Part shown: piece after piece, positions 44,363-52,979 of the stretch
How positions within the stretch are numbered: position 1 is the first letter of the stretch
How the letters are laid out: the number at the start of each line of letters is the position of its first letter
Source: Pseudotabrizicola algicola
GTDB taxonomy: Bacteria > Pseudomonadota > Alphaproteobacteria > Rhodobacterales > Rhodobacteraceae
Assembly (NCBI RefSeq): GCF_010915705.1
Contig: NZ_JAAIKE010000002.1
Coordinates: forward strand, 62,001-126,000
DNA length: 64,000 nucleotides
Reading direction: 5' to 3'
The notes under the pieces: model-generated
The model's input: only the letters and a program-made list of their open reading frames with translations
The model's database searches: none
Told to the model about the DNA's origin: nothing
Position numbers and translations under genes: made by a program

Positions 44363-45268
44363 ATGACCTTGGTTCTTGCCATGCTGCTGGACGCGCTGTT
44401 CGGAGAGCCGAAGGCGATCTGGGACCGGGTGCCGCATCCGGCGGTGTTGATGGGGCGCGCGGTGGACGCGCTGGACCGCGCGCTGAACGCGGGGACGATG
44501 CGGCGCGCGAAGGGCGTGGCCGCCTTGGCGCTGCTGGTCGCGGGGGCCTATGCGCTGGGCTGGCTGATTGCCGCCGTGCCGGATTTTGGCGCGCTGGAGG
44601 TCATCGTGGCGGCGATCCTGCTGGCGCAGAAATCGCTGGTCGATCATGTGCGCGCGGTGGCGGATGGCCTGCGCCAGTCGCTGCCTGCCGGGCGGCAGGC
44701 GGTGTCGATGATCGTGGGGCGCGACACGGGTGCGATGGAAGAGCCTGCGGTGGCGCGCGCGGCCATCGAGAGCGCGGCGGAGAACCTTTCGGACGGGGTG
44801 ATCGCGCCCGCCTTCTGGTTTCTGGTCGGCGGGCTGCCCCTGATGCTGGTTTACAAGATCACCAACACCGCCGACAGCATGATCGGCCACCGCACCCCGC
44901 GGCATGAGGCCTTCGGCTGGGCCTCGGCACGGTTTGACGATCTGCTGAACCTGATCCCGGCGCGGTTGACGGCGCTGTTGATCGCATTGGCGCATGGCTG
45001 GACCAACCCCGCGCCGATCTTGCGCGATGCGCCGCTGCACCGCAGCCCGAACGCGGGCTGGCCGGAGGCGGCGATGGCGGTGGTGCTGGATGTGGCGCTG
45101 TCGGGGCCGCGCGCCTATCACGGGGTGATGTCGGATTTTCCCTGGGTCTGGCCGGAGGGGCGGCGCAATGCGGCGGCAAAGGACATAGACGCCGCCTGCC
45201 GCGCGCTGTGGCGCGCCTGGGGGCTGATGCTGCTGATCGTGGCCGGGCTGGCGCTGATCTGGCGGTGA
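44363..45268 (+). CDS. cbiB: Adenosylcobinamide-phosphate synthase (CbiB/CobD)
   Basis: Membrane enzyme attaching the aminopropanol linker to adenosylcobyric acid in B12 synthesis. The 301 residues have the family landmarks LLDALFGEP near 8-16, [22 protein letters not shown] near 117, [45 protein letters not shown] (the longest conserved block, near 136-180), and [14 protein letters not shown]. It stands alone here; the rest of the cobalamin pathway must be elsewhere. The 230 bases upstream were checked for a cobalamin riboswitch without a convincing match. Confidence 0.93.
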   Translation: MTLVLAMLLDALFGEPKAIWDRVPHPAVLMGRAVDALDRALNAGTMRRAKGVAALALLVAGAYALGWLIAAVPDFGALEVIVAAILLAQKSLVDHVRAVADGLRQSLPAGRQAVSMIVGRDTGAMEEPAVARAAIESAAENLSDGVIAPAFWFLVGGLPLMLVYKITNTADSMIGHRTPRHEAFGWASARFDDLLNLIPARLTALLIALAHGWTNPAPILRDAPLHRSPNAGWPEAAMAVVLDVALSGPRAYHGVMSDFPWVWPEGRRNAAAKDIDAACRALWRAWGLMLLIVAGLALIWR

Positions 45269-45340
45269 GCAATGAGGCGGAGCGGCTGCGCCGCACGGAT
45301 TTGTCTCGGCTGCGGCCTTGCGGCCTTTGCCTCGGGCCCG

Positions 45341-45394
45341 GGGGGCGCTGCCCCCGTCCTGCGGACTCCCCCGGAGTATTTGGGAAAGCAGCAA
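45341..45394 (+). repeat. Intergenic repeat element, copy E (long)
   Basis: GGGGGC-GCT-GCCCCC hairpin, GTCCTGCGG, ACTCC-CCC-GGAGT hairpin, ATTTGGG, AAAGCAGCAA. It lies downstream of cbiB in the same orientation, between convergent genes. Nearly identical in inverse to copy D, about 8 kb to the left. Confidence 0.7.
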
Positions 45395-45405
45395 AGTGAG
45401 AAGGG

Positions 45406-45756
45406 TCAGTAGCCTTCACCGGGTTGACGCTGCGCGCGGCGCCAGCGGATCATCTGCGCCACTGCCTCTTCGGCAAGGGCAGCCCAGAGCGGAAGGGCGG
45501 CAGCATCATCGGCGCGCACCCGCATGGTGAGACGGGTTTCGCCATTGTGAATGTCGAGCGGTGCCCTCGGGTGGGCCGCGTTCCAGTCGCTGCGCTGGGC
45601 CTCGCTGGCGCGCAGGGGCCAGTGCAGGGCAAGCAGCCAGTGGTCGCCCTCCGGGGTCGCGGTGAAATCGGTGGAACTGGCCCAGAGGCGGGCGTGCAGG
45701 GTATCGCCCTCGGCCTCGACGGCCAGAAAACCTGCCTGTTGCAAGGCGTCCTTCAT
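45406..45756 (-). CDS. Hypothetical protein translationally coupled to smc
   Basis: A 116-residue soluble protein I do not recognise. It begins MKDALQQAGFLAVEAEGD and contains a Trp-rich central part (RLWASSTDF, HWLLALHWPLRASEAQRSDWN) and NGETRLTMRVRADDAAALPLWAAL, with a basic C-terminal helix. The start overlaps the smc stop by ATGA, so both are made from one message. Its position suggests, but does not prove, a link to chromosome organisation. It is not similar by eye to ScpA or ScpB. Confidence 0.7.
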   Translation of the reverse strand: MKDALQQAGFLAVEAEGDTLHARLWASSTDFTATPEGDHWLLALHWPLRASEAQRSDWNAAHPRAPLDIHNGETRLTMRVRADDAAALPLWAALAEEAVAQMIRWRRAQRQPGEGY

Positions 45757-48700
45757 GCGACCAGCGCCTCGGCCTTCTTGAGATCGACGCTGACCAACTG
45801 GCTGACGCCCTGTTCGGCCATCGTGACGCCGAAGAGCCTGTCCATCCGCGCCATCGTGACCGCATGGTGGGTGATGATCAGGAAGCGGGTGTCGGTGCGG
45901 CGGGCCATTTCGTCGAGCAGGTCGCAGAAGCGGGTGACGTTGGCATCATCGAGCGGCGCATCGACCTCATCGAGCACGCAGATCGGGGCGGGGTTGGCGA
46001 GGAAGACGCCGAAGATGAGCGCGAGCGCGGTGAGGGTTTGCTCGCCCCCCGAGAGGAGCGAGAGGGTGGCGAGTTTCTTGCCCGGCGGCTGGCACATGAT
46101 TTCAAGCCCGGCTTCCAGCGGATCATCGGATTCGACGAGCACGAGCCGCGCCTCGCCACCGCCGAAGAGATGGGTGAAGAGGGTCGCGAAGTTCTGGTTG
46201 ACCTGTTCGAAGGCGGTGAGCAGGCGTTCGCGCCCTTCGCGGTTGAGGCCGGAGATGCCTGCGCGGAGCTTCTTGATCGCCTCTTCCAGATCGGTCTTTT
46301 CCTGCAACAGGGTCCCATGTTCTCCCGAGACGGCGGCCATGTCTTCTTCGGCGCGCAGGTTGACCGCGCCGAGCGCCTCGCGCTGGCGCTTGAGGCGCTG
46401 CACCTCGACATCCAGGGTTTCGGCGTCGGGCATCTTTTCGGGATCGACGCCGAGGGAGGCCAGCAATTCGGCGGGGGTGCAGCCAGCGTCTTCGGCGATG
46501 CGCTCGGCGGCATAGGCGACGGTTTCGCGGGCGGCGTCGTTGCGGGCCTCGGCGCGGGCGCGGGCCTCGCGCGCTTCGCCGTTCAGGCGTTCGGCCTCGC
46601 GTTCGGCGAGTTGCGCATCGCGCAGGGCGGCTTCGGCGGTGGCGAGAGCGGCGGCGGCGGTGGCGCGGCGCGCTTCGGCGGTGGCAATGGCGTCGGAGAG
46701 TTCCTCGCGCTTGGCGGCGAGTTCTTCGGGAGCGGCGCTGGCCTCTTCGAGTTCTTCCTCGGTTTCGGCGCGGCGTCCGGCGAGTTCGGCGCTGCGTTTT
46801 TCGGCGGTTTCCAGACGGTGCCGCCAGCCGGAGAGTTCCTTGGTGGCCTCTTGCCGGCGGCGCACGCGGGCTTCGCCTTCGCGGCGCAGCTCGTCATGCG
46901 CCGAGCGGCGGGTGAGCATGGCAAGGCGCGCGGCCTCGACCGCGACCTTGGCAGCTTCGACACGGTTGCGGGCGGCCTCGAGATCGGGGAGTTCGGCGGC
47001 GCCGGCCTCGGCCTCCTTGAGGCGGGCGCGGGCGGCCATCGCCTCATCCTCGTAGCGCGCGACGGCGAGGCGGGCCGAGTCGAGCTTGCCGCCGGCGATG
47101 GAGGCTTCGGCCTCGGCGCGGGAGGCGGCGCGGTTGGCTTCGGTGACGCGGGTATCGGCGGCGCGGCGGGCGTCGCGGGCCATCTGGTCGGCGCGGGCCA
47201 GATCGGCAAGGCGGGCTTGCAGCGCCTCATGCGCGCGCTTGGCCCCTTCGGCGCGGGCGGCGACCTCTTCGAGATCGCGTTTGAGCTGCACGAGGCGGTT
47301 GAGCTGTTGCAGGCGGGCGGCGGCGGCGGAGGGCGCATCTTCGGCCGCAGCGCGAAACCCGTCCCAGCGCCAGAGGTCGCCCTCGAGGCTGACGAGGCGC
47401 TGGCCGGGACGCAGGAGCGGTTGCAGGCTTGCGCCCTGCGCGCGGTCGACAAGGCCGATCTGGGACAGCCTGCGGCCCAGCACCTCGGGCGCGCCGACGT
47501 GGCGGGCGAGTGGCTGCGCGCCTGCCGGCAGGGGGGCTGTGTCGTCATAGCCGGGCAGCAGCGCCCAGCCGGAGCGGGCATCGGCGGCGACTTCGGGCGC
47601 GCGCAGATCATCCGACAGCGCCGCGCCCAGCGCCTTTTCATAGCCGGGTTCCACCGTCAGCCGGTCGAGCAACTGATGGCCTGCCTGCGATTCGCGGTCG
47701 ACCAGACGCGCGAGCGCGGCGACTTCGGCGCGCAGGGCATTCGCCTCCCCCTCGGCCTCGCCGCGGGCGGCGCGGGCGTCGGCCTCACGCGCCTGCACTT
47801 CGGCGCGGGCGGTTTCCGCCTGTTCGAGAGCCTCTTCGGCGGCCTCGGCGAGGGCGGCGGCGTCTTCCTGTGCCTCGGTCGCGGCGGCATAGGCCTCGGC
47901 GGCGGTGGCGACGGCGGTTTCGGCGGCCTCGACCATGTCGCGGGCGCGGGCGGCTTCGGCTTCGGCGCGGTCCACCGTCGCCCGCGTGTCGGACAGGAGG
48001 CGCTGCACCGACTGGTGGCGGGCGGCAAGGCGGGCGCTGTCTTCGGTGGCCTGCGAGAGCAGGGTTTCGCGGTCGGACAGGACGGCCCCAGCCTCGCGCG
48101 CGGCCTCGGCGGCCTCGGTCAGACGGGCGTCATGGCCTTCGTGCGCGCGCAAAAGCTGCTCGATTTCCCAGTCGAGCCGGCTGATGGTTTCCACCGCATC
48201 CCGGTTCAGGCCCGATTCCCGCTCCATATCGCGGTCAAGCTGGGTGATCCGGCCCCGCAGGGTTTCGATCAGCTGCATGGCGCGGGCTTCCTGATCGCCC
48301 AAGGCATCGCGTTGCAACATCAGGCGTTGCAGGATGGCGGCGGCCACCGCCTCCTCCTCGCGCTTTGGCGGCAGGGCATCTTCGCGCGCTTCGCGGGCCT
48401 TGGCCGCCGCGCGGCTGGCGGCATCGGCCTTGCCTGCCGCGATCAGCCGCTCGCGCAGATGGGCTTCGGCCTCGGTGCGCGCCAGTTCGGCCTCGCGCCA
48501 GCGGCGGAAGAGCAGCATGCCTTCGGAGCGGCGCAGGTCTTCGCCGATTTCGCGGTAGCGGGCGGCCTGACGGGCCTGACGCGTCAGGGTGGCGATCTGC
48601 TGCGCCAGCCCTTCGAGCACATCATCGACGCGGAGGAGGTTCTGTTCCGCCCCCGAAAGCTTCAACTCGGCCTCGTGCCGGCGGGCGTAAAGGCCCGAAA

Positions 48701-49208
48701 TGCCGGCGGCCTCTTCGAGAATGCGGCGGCGGGCCTTGGGCTTGGCGTTGATGAGTTCCGAGATCTGCCCCTGCCGCACGAGCGCCGGGGAATGGGAGCC
48801 GGTAGAGGCGTCGGCAAACAGCATCTGCACATCGCGCGCGCGCACATCCTTGGCATTGGCCTTGTAGGCCGAGCCTGCATCGCGGGTGATGCGGCGCACG
48901 ATTTCGATGGTGTCGGCATCGTTGAAGCCGGACGGGGCCAGCCTGTCATGATTGTCGATCACAAGCGAGACTTCGGCGAAATGGCGCGCGCCGCGGGTGG
49001 CGGCCCCCGCGAAGATCACATCTTCCATGCCGCCGCCGCGCATGGCGGTGGGGCGGTTTTCGCCCATGACCCAGCGCAGCGCCTCGAGCAGGTTCGACTT
49101 GCCGCAGCCATTCGGCCCGACCACGCCTGTCAGCCCCTCATGGATCACCAGATCCGTGGGGTCGACAAAGCTTTTGAAACCGTTGAGCCGAAGCCGGGAA
49201 AAGCGCAC
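45753..49208 (-). CDS. smc: Chromosome segregation protein SMC
   Basis: ATPase that organises and segregates the chromosome. About 1151 residues: N-terminal ATPase part with Walker A GPNGCGKS at about 31-38, long coiled coil, a hinge around 500-650, and a second coiled coil very rich in Ala, Glu and Arg. The C-terminal ATPase part has the signature LLSGGEQTLTAL and Walker B ICVLDEVDAPLDD. A GTG start at 49208 is chosen because SMC homology begins there (VRFSRLRLNGFKSFVDP) and GAGG lies 5 bases before it; an ATG ten codons earlier (49238) is the alternative. scpA and scpB are not in the window. Confidence 0.96.
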   Translation of the reverse strand: MRFSRLRLNGFKSFVDPTDLVIHEGLTGVVGPNGCGKSNLLEALRWVMGENRPTAMRGGGMEDVIFAGAATRGARHFAEVSLVIDNHDRLAPSGFNDADTIEIVRRITRDAGSAYKANAKDVRARDVQMLFADASTGSHSPALVRQGQISELINAKPKARRRILEEAAGISGLYARRHEAELKLSGAEQNLLRVDDVLEGLAQQIATLTRQARQAARYREIGEDLRRSEGMLLFRRWREAELARTEAEAHLRERLIAAGKADAASRAAAKAREAREDALPPKREEEAVAAAILQRLMLQRDALGDQEARAMQLIETLRGRITQLDRDMERESGLNRDAVETISRLDWEIEQLLRAHEGHDARLTEAAEAAREAGAVLSDRETLLSQATEDSARLAARHQSVQRLLSDTRATVDRAEAEAARARDMVEAAETAVATAAEAYAAATEAQEDAAALAEAAEEALEQAETARAEVQAREADARAARGEAEGEANALRAEVAALARLVDRESQAGHQLLDRLTVEPGYEKALGAALSDDLRAPEVAADARSGWALLPGYDDTAPLPAGAQPLARHVGAPEVLGRRLSQIGLVDRAQGASLQPLLRPGQRLVSLEGDLWRWDGFRAAAEDAPSAAAARLQQLNRLVQLKRDLEEVAARAEGAKRAHEALQARLADLARADQMARDARRAADTRVTEANRAASRAEAEASIAGGKLDSARLAVARYEDEAMAARARLKEAEAGAAELPDLEAARNRVEAAKVAVEAARLAMLTRRSAHDELRREGEARVRRRQEATKELSGWRHRLETAEKRSAELAGRRAETEEELEEASAAPEELAAKREELSDAIATAEARRATAAAALATAEAALRDAQLAEREAERLNGEAREARARAEARNDAARETVAYAAERIAEDAGCTPAELLASLGVDPEKMPDAETLDVEVQRLKRQREALGAVNLRAEEDMAAVSGEHGTLLQEKTDLEEAIKKLRAGISGLNREGRERLLTAFEQVNQNFATLFTHLFGGGEARLVLVESDDPLEAGLEIMCQPPGKKLATLSLLSGGEQTLTALALIFGVFLANPAPICVLDEVDAPLDDANVTRFCDLLDEMARRTDTRFLIITHHAVTMARMDRLFGVTMAEQGVSQLVSVDLKKAEALVA

Positions 49209-49359
49209 CTGTGCCTCATGAGTCGCAAGGAGCGGCATGGTCGGGCATCGCGGGGGGCAGAGTCAACCTAGGCCACCCCGCATCTGGCGGGCTGACGCCG
49301 GTTATCCCCAAGATGTTGGCCCCTTGCGCGGAAGGCTGCTTTGGCCTCTGCTTGGGAAC

Positions 49360-49839
49360 ATGAAAGATGGCCCTTTGCAGATGATCCCCCACCAAGCGCG
49401 CGCGCCTTATGACTGGGCCGCCGTCTTGCGGCTGATCCAGACGGAATTTGCCGCGATGGAAGGGCGGATCGACCCGCCTTCGTCGGCGGCGCATCTGACG
49501 GTCGAGGCGCTTGCCGCGCAGGCACAAAGCGGTGAAATCTGGGTGACGGGCGCGCCGCCCTTGGCCTGCATGGTGCTGACGGTCAAGCCGGGGGCGCTGT
49601 ATCTGGGCAAGCTGGCGGTTGCGGCAACGGCGCGGCGGCGCGGTCTTGCACGGGCGCTGGTGGAGACGGCGGCAGAGCGCGCGCGCGGGCTGGGTTTGCC
49701 GGTGCTGGAGGTGCAGACACGGGTCGAACTGGTGGAAAACCACGCCACCTTTCGCGCCTTGGGCTTTGCCGAAGTCGCGCGCAGCCGGCATCCGGGCTAT
49801 GCGCGGGCAACCTCGGTGACCTTTCGGCGCGAGGTCTGA
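49360..49839 (+). CDS. GNAT family N-acetyltransferase
   Basis: About 159 residues with the GNAT fold. The acetyl-CoA binding motif A is LGKLAVAATARRRGLARALVETA (R-x-x-G-x-A variant) at about 85-108, followed by GLPVLEVQTRVELVENHATFRALGFAEVARSRHPGY. Substrate unknown. The start is uncertain: an ATG at 49360 or one at 49381 seven codons on; earlier in-frame ATGs overlap the smc start region. It is divergent from smc. Confidence 0.78.
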   Translation: MKDGPLQMIPHQARAPYDWAAVLRLIQTEFAAMEGRIDPPSSAAHLTVEALAAQAQSGEIWVTGAPPLACMVLTVKPGALYLGKLAVAATARRRGLARALVETAAERARGLGLPVLEVQTRVELVENHATFRALGFAEVARSRHPGYARATSVTFRREV

Positions 49840-49886
49840 CAGGGCGCGGAAGGCCCGCGACATCTTGACCGCCGCCGTGCCGCACC

Positions 49887-49935
49887 TTGACGGATGGTCT
49901 GCGGCCATACATATTCACGTTATGGAATATGTATG
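49887..49935 (+). promoter_or_regulatory. Promoter with a perfect 11-bp inverted-repeat operator (ATTC-N8-GAAT type)
   Basis: A -35 box TTGACG (49887-49892) lies 17 bases from a -10 box CATATT (49910-49915). Over the -10 box and likely start site sits the perfect inverted repeat CATACATATTC, 8 bases, GAATATGTATG (49906-49935). The inner part, ATTC-N8-GAAT, matches the operator I recall for the persulfide-sensing ArsR-family repressors SqrR/BigR. The right arm runs up to the ribosome binding site of the gene at 49945. No repressor gene is adjacent. Confidence 0.7.
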
Positions 49936-49944
49936 AGGTCTGTC

Positions 49945-51153
49945 ATGCCATCCCCCCTTCGCCCCGCCGACCGCTGGTCCCCGCCCTATTTCCTGTCCGC
50001 GCTTGGCGCGGGCGGAATCGCGGTGACGTTCTTTCTGTGGCTTTACATGTGGGTTCCCCATCCCGGCCAACCTGTGCCGATCTTCGAGGATGTGGCGCGC
50101 GCCTTTGCGGCGGGCCAACCGCTGCAACAGGCGATGATCGTGCTGGCCTATCTGGGCCTCGGGGTCTTTGCCGTTCAGCACTTGCGGCTGATGGTCTGGA
50201 ACCTGCGCCGCTTTGCCGCCTTCCGCCGCAGCCCGTCCTTTGCCGAGGTGCAGGGCTCGAGCGCCGGAGCGGGGCTGTTTGGCCTGCCGTTGATGCTGGC
50301 GATGACGGTGAATGTCAGTTTTTCCGCCAGCCTCGCCTTTGTGCCGGGACTTTGGGGCGTGATCGAGTATCTGTTTCCGCTGGCCTTGGCGGTGTTTGCC
50401 CTGCTGGCTGCGATAACGCTGCGGATGATGGGCCAGCATATCGCCCGCCTGTCGGTTGCGGGCCGCTTTGACATGACGCGGGCCGGGTCCTTCCTGCAGG
50501 TGCAACCCGCCTTTGCACTCGGGATGATCGGCGTGGGTATGTCGGCCCCTGCGGCCCTGTCCGCCTCGCCCGCTGTGGCGGGTCTGTCGCTGGTGCTGTC
50601 CACGTTCATTCTGGTGATCGCGCTGGTCTGGTCGGCGGTGGCGGTGGTCGTCGGCATTCTGGCGATGTTGCGCCACGGGGTGGTGGCAGAGCAGATCCCG
50701 ACACTGATGAACATCGTGCCGCTGATGGCTGTGCTTGGTATCCTGTCGCTGCGGCAGACGCATGGCATGCATGTGCATTTCGGCCTGCACAACACCGCCG
50801 GAGACGATCTGTGGTTCCTGACCGCGCTATTGGCGGTGCAGATCGCCTTTCTTGGCCTTGGCCTGTCGGTCGTGAAGCAGCATGGCTATGTGGCGCGGTT
50901 CGTCACCTCGGCCACGCCCTCGCCGGGGGCTTACGGGCTGGTCTGCCCCGGGATCGGCTTTGCGGTGCTGATGCAGTTCTGGATCAACAAGGCGCTGGTG
51001 GGCGCGGGTCTGCTGGCCAAATTCGGGGCGGCCTATTGGGCGCTGAGCGCGGTGGTGCTGGCGGTGCAGCTTGCCATGATCCTGCTGGTGCTGGCGTTGA
51101 ACCGCCGCCATTTCGGCCTGCCGCGAGAGGCGCTGGCGGTTCCCGCCGCATAG
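49945..51153 (+). CDS. Ten-helix membrane protein, TDT/TehA-like
   Basis: About 402 residues with roughly ten predicted membrane helices, as in the tellurite-resistance/dicarboxylate transporter (TehA, TDT) superfamily. Noticeable features are a cytoplasmic RPADRWSPPYF start, a His-rich segment RQTHGMHVHFGLH near 285-297, and a single CPG motif (YGLVCPGIGF) in helix 9. Some families with this layout (TsoY) include selenoproteins, and I cannot exclude membership. ATG 49945 is chosen because GAGG lies 6 bases upstream. The operator at its promoter suggests control by a sulfide/persulfide-responsive repressor, so a role in sulfur-species or redox handling is inferred. A strong terminator isolates it from lrgA. 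Confidence 0.72.
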   Translation: MPSPLRPADRWSPPYFLSALGAGGIAVTFFLWLYMWVPHPGQPVPIFEDVARAFAAGQPLQQAMIVLAYLGLGVFAVQHLRLMVWNLRRFAAFRRSPSFAEVQGSSAGAGLFGLPLMLAMTVNVSFSASLAFVPGLWGVIEYLFPLALAVFALLAAITLRMMGQHIARLSVAGRFDMTRAGSFLQVQPAFALGMIGVGMSAPAALSASPAVAGLSLVLSTFILVIALVWSAVAVVVGILAMLRHGVVAEQIPTLMNIVPLMAVLGILSLRQTHGMHVHFGLHNTAGDDLWFLTALLAVQIAFLGLGLSVVKQHGYVARFVTSATPSPGAYGLVCPGIGFAVLMQFWINKALVGAGLLAKFGAAYWALSAVVLAVQLAMILLVLALNRRHFGLPREALAVPAA

Positions 51154-51178
51154 GGCCTCGGCTTTCCGTCGGGCGACC

Positions 51179-51214
51179 AAAGGGCAGCCGCCGTCACGGC
51201 TGCCCTTTCCTTTT
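51179..51214 (+). terminator. Intrinsic terminator after the TDT-like gene
   Basis: AAAGGGCAGCCG, six-base loop, CGGCTGCCCTTT: a perfect 12-bp stem, followed by CCTTTTG. Confidence 0.9.
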
Positions 51215-51263
51215 GCGCCAAAGGTCATAGGCTTGCGCGAGACACAACCCGAGGCTGGCCCCC

Positions 51264-51617
51264 ATGCTGCACGCGCTCATCGCCATTTTGACGTTCCAGC
51301 TTCTGGGAGAGACGGCCGTGCGCGCGCTTGCCCTGCCGCTGCCCGGACCGGTGCTGGGCATGATGGGGTTGCTGGCGGCGATGATCGGCTCTGCACGCTT
51401 TGCCGCGCTGATCCGCCCGACGGCGCAGGGCATCCTTGCCCATCTGTCGCTTCTTTTCGTGCCGGCGGGCGCCGGGGTCGTCGGCCATCTGGCCACCTTG
51501 GGAGGCCAGACGGGCGCGATCCTGCTGGCGGTGGTGCTGTCGACGGTGCTGGCCATCACGGTGGGAGCCCTGACCTTTGCCGCCGTGGCACGGCTGACCG
51601 GTTCGCAAGATGACTGA
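51264..51617 (+). CDS. CidA/LrgA family holin-like protein
   Basis: A 117-residue membrane protein with four hydrophobic helices and the family sequence LLGETAVRALALPLPGPVLGMMGLLAAM near 12-39, followed by LSLLFVPAGAGVVGHL. In firmicutes CidA/LrgA with CidB/LrgB affect murein hydrolase activity and export of small metabolites such as pyruvate. Its end overlaps the lrgB-like gene by 8 bases. A GAGG sequence precedes the ATG. Confidence 0.9.
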   Translation: MLHALIAILTFQLLGETAVRALALPLPGPVLGMMGLLAAMIGSARFAALIRPTAQGILAHLSLLFVPAGAGVVGHLATLGGQTGAILLAVVLSTVLAITVGALTFAAVARLTGSQDD

Positions 51618-52338
51618 TTTCGCCGATATCTGGAGCTATCTGTCGCAAGGCCCGCTGCTGTGGCTGACGGCGACGCTTGCAGCCTATGCGCTGGGGGATG
51701 CCTGCTTCCGGTTGGCGGGACGCAGCCCGCTGGTCAACCCTGTGCTGATCGCCGTGGCCGCGCTGGCAGTGCTGCTGCATCTCACGGCGACGCCCTACGC
51801 CACCTATTTCGAAGGCGCGCAGTTCGTGCATTTCCTGCTTGGCCCTGCGACGGTGGCGCTGGCGCTGCCGCTGTATGACAGCCTGCCGCGCCTGCGCCGC
51901 GCCTTTGCCCCTGCACTGGCGGCGCTGCTGGCGGGTTCGTTCACCGCGGCCCTTTCGGCGCTGGCCATCGCCAAGGCGCTGGGGGTGGAAGGCGTGGTGC
52001 TGGCCTCGCTCGCGCCCAAATCCGCGACCGCGCCCGTCGCCATCGGCATCGCCGAGGGTCTTGGCGGATCGCCCACGTTGACGGCGGTTCTGGTGATCCT
52101 GACCGGGATCACGGGGGCGGTGGTGGCAACGCCGCTGCTGAACCTTCTGGGCCTGCGCGACTGGAGGGCACGCGGCTTCGCGGTGGGATTGACCAGCCAC
52201 GGCATCGGCACCGCCCGCGCGCTGCAGGTGCATCCGACGGCAGGGGCCTTTGCAGCGCTTGGCATGGCACTAAATGCCATTGCAACGGCGCTGGTGGCGC
52301 CACTGTCTTTGTCCCTGATCCAGCAAGGTTTTCCATGA
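51610..52338 (+). CDS. lrgB: LrgB family protein
   Basis: Partner of the LrgA-like protein, 242 residues with many helices. The LrgB signature regions are present: NPVLIAVAALAVLLHL near 39-54, YFEGAQFVHFLLGPATVALALPLY near 65-88, LAPKSATAPVAIGIAEGLGG near 135-154, and GLTSHGIGTARALQ near 194-207. Its stop overlaps the start of the flavin reductase gene by ATGA, making three coupled genes. Confidence 0.93.
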   Translation: MTDFADIWSYLSQGPLLWLTATLAAYALGDACFRLAGRSPLVNPVLIAVAALAVLLHLTATPYATYFEGAQFVHFLLGPATVALALPLYDSLPRLRRAFAPALAALLAGSFTAALSALAIAKALGVEGVVLASLAPKSATAPVAIGIAEGLGGSPTLTAVLVILTGITGAVVATPLLNLLGLRDWRARGFAVGLTSHGIGTARALQVHPTAGAFAALGMALNAIATALVAPLSLSLIQQGFP

Positions 52339-52871
52339 CCCCTTCCCTCCTTGGCCTCTGCGGCGCGCTCCGCGCGGCTTCGACAAACCGTCTTCTGATG
52401 CTTGAAGCCATGCGGGCCTTTGGTCCCTGCACCTTTACCGAAGGCAACCTGCGCCTGCCGCTTTACGATGGCGACCTTGAGGCGAGCGGCATCCCGCCCG
52501 AGGTGCAGACGCTGGCCGACCAGATCGCCGCCGCCGATGCGGTGGTGATCGCCACGCCCGAGTATAACAAGAACCTCTCCGGCGTGCTGAAGAACGCGCT
52601 CGACTGGGTGAGCCGCACCAAGGGCGGGCCGTGGCGGGACAAGCCGGTGGCCATCGTCTCGGCGGCTGCGGGACGCGCGGGCGGGGAGCGGTCGCAATAC
52701 TCGCTGCGCCACTGCCTCACCCCCTTCCGCCCGCGCCTGCTGCCGGGGCCGGAGGTGTTCATCGCCAATTCCGGCGAGGCGTTTGACGCAGAGGGCCGCC
52801 TGAAGGACGCCCGTTCGCAAAAGGGCCTGACAGAATTGATGCAGCTTCTGCGCAGCGAAATCCGCACCTGA
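52335..52871 (+). CDS. NAD(P)H-dependent FMN reductase family protein
   Basis: A flavodoxin-like reductase of 178 residues. It has the FMN phosphate loop variant LCGALRAASTNRLL near 8-21 and the conserved ATPEYNKNLSGVLKNALDWVSR segment near 73-94, as in ChrR and azoreductase-type enzymes. It would reduce flavin, quinones or metal oxyanions with NAD(P)H. Coupling to lrgB by ATGA suggests a shared role with the LrgAB membrane proteins, which is unusual as far as I know. A G/C-rich hairpin follows 55 bases downstream. Confidence 0.88.
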   Translation: MTPSLLGLCGALRAASTNRLLMLEAMRAFGPCTFTEGNLRLPLYDGDLEASGIPPEVQTLADQIAAADAVVIATPEYNKNLSGVLKNALDWVSRTKGGPWRDKPVAIVSAAAGRAGGERSQYSLRHCLTPFRPRLLPGPEVFIANSGEAFDAEGRLKDARSQKGLTELMQLLRSEIRT

Positions 52872-52926
52872 CATTTTCTGTCTGCAAACATCGCTGGGGA
52901 GACATTTGGGCTCGCCATTGGTCCGA

Positions 52927-52966
52927 GAACCCGGTGGCCGGGGGCAGAGCCCCGGCGGCCGGGTTC
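52927..52966. terminator. Hairpin between convergent flavin reductase and FAD oxidoreductase genes
   Basis: GAACCCGG, two mismatched bases, GCCGGGG, six-base loop, CCCCGGC, two bases, CCGGGTTC. A long GC-rich stem with no T-run on either side; probably a shared transcription end. Confidence 0.5.
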
Positions 52967-52979
52967 AAGTCGGCACGCT

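Noticed and set aside
45864-49271. An open frame of over 1100 codons on the plus strand opposite smc, and similar long frames opposite the glycosyltransferase (3785-6226), rsh (31799-33679) and chvG (14664-16727)
   Set aside because: They mirror high-GC coding sequence on the other strand, have low-complexity Gly/Ala/Arg/His-rich products, no recognisable domains and no ribosome binding sites. The minus-strand genes have clear family motifs.
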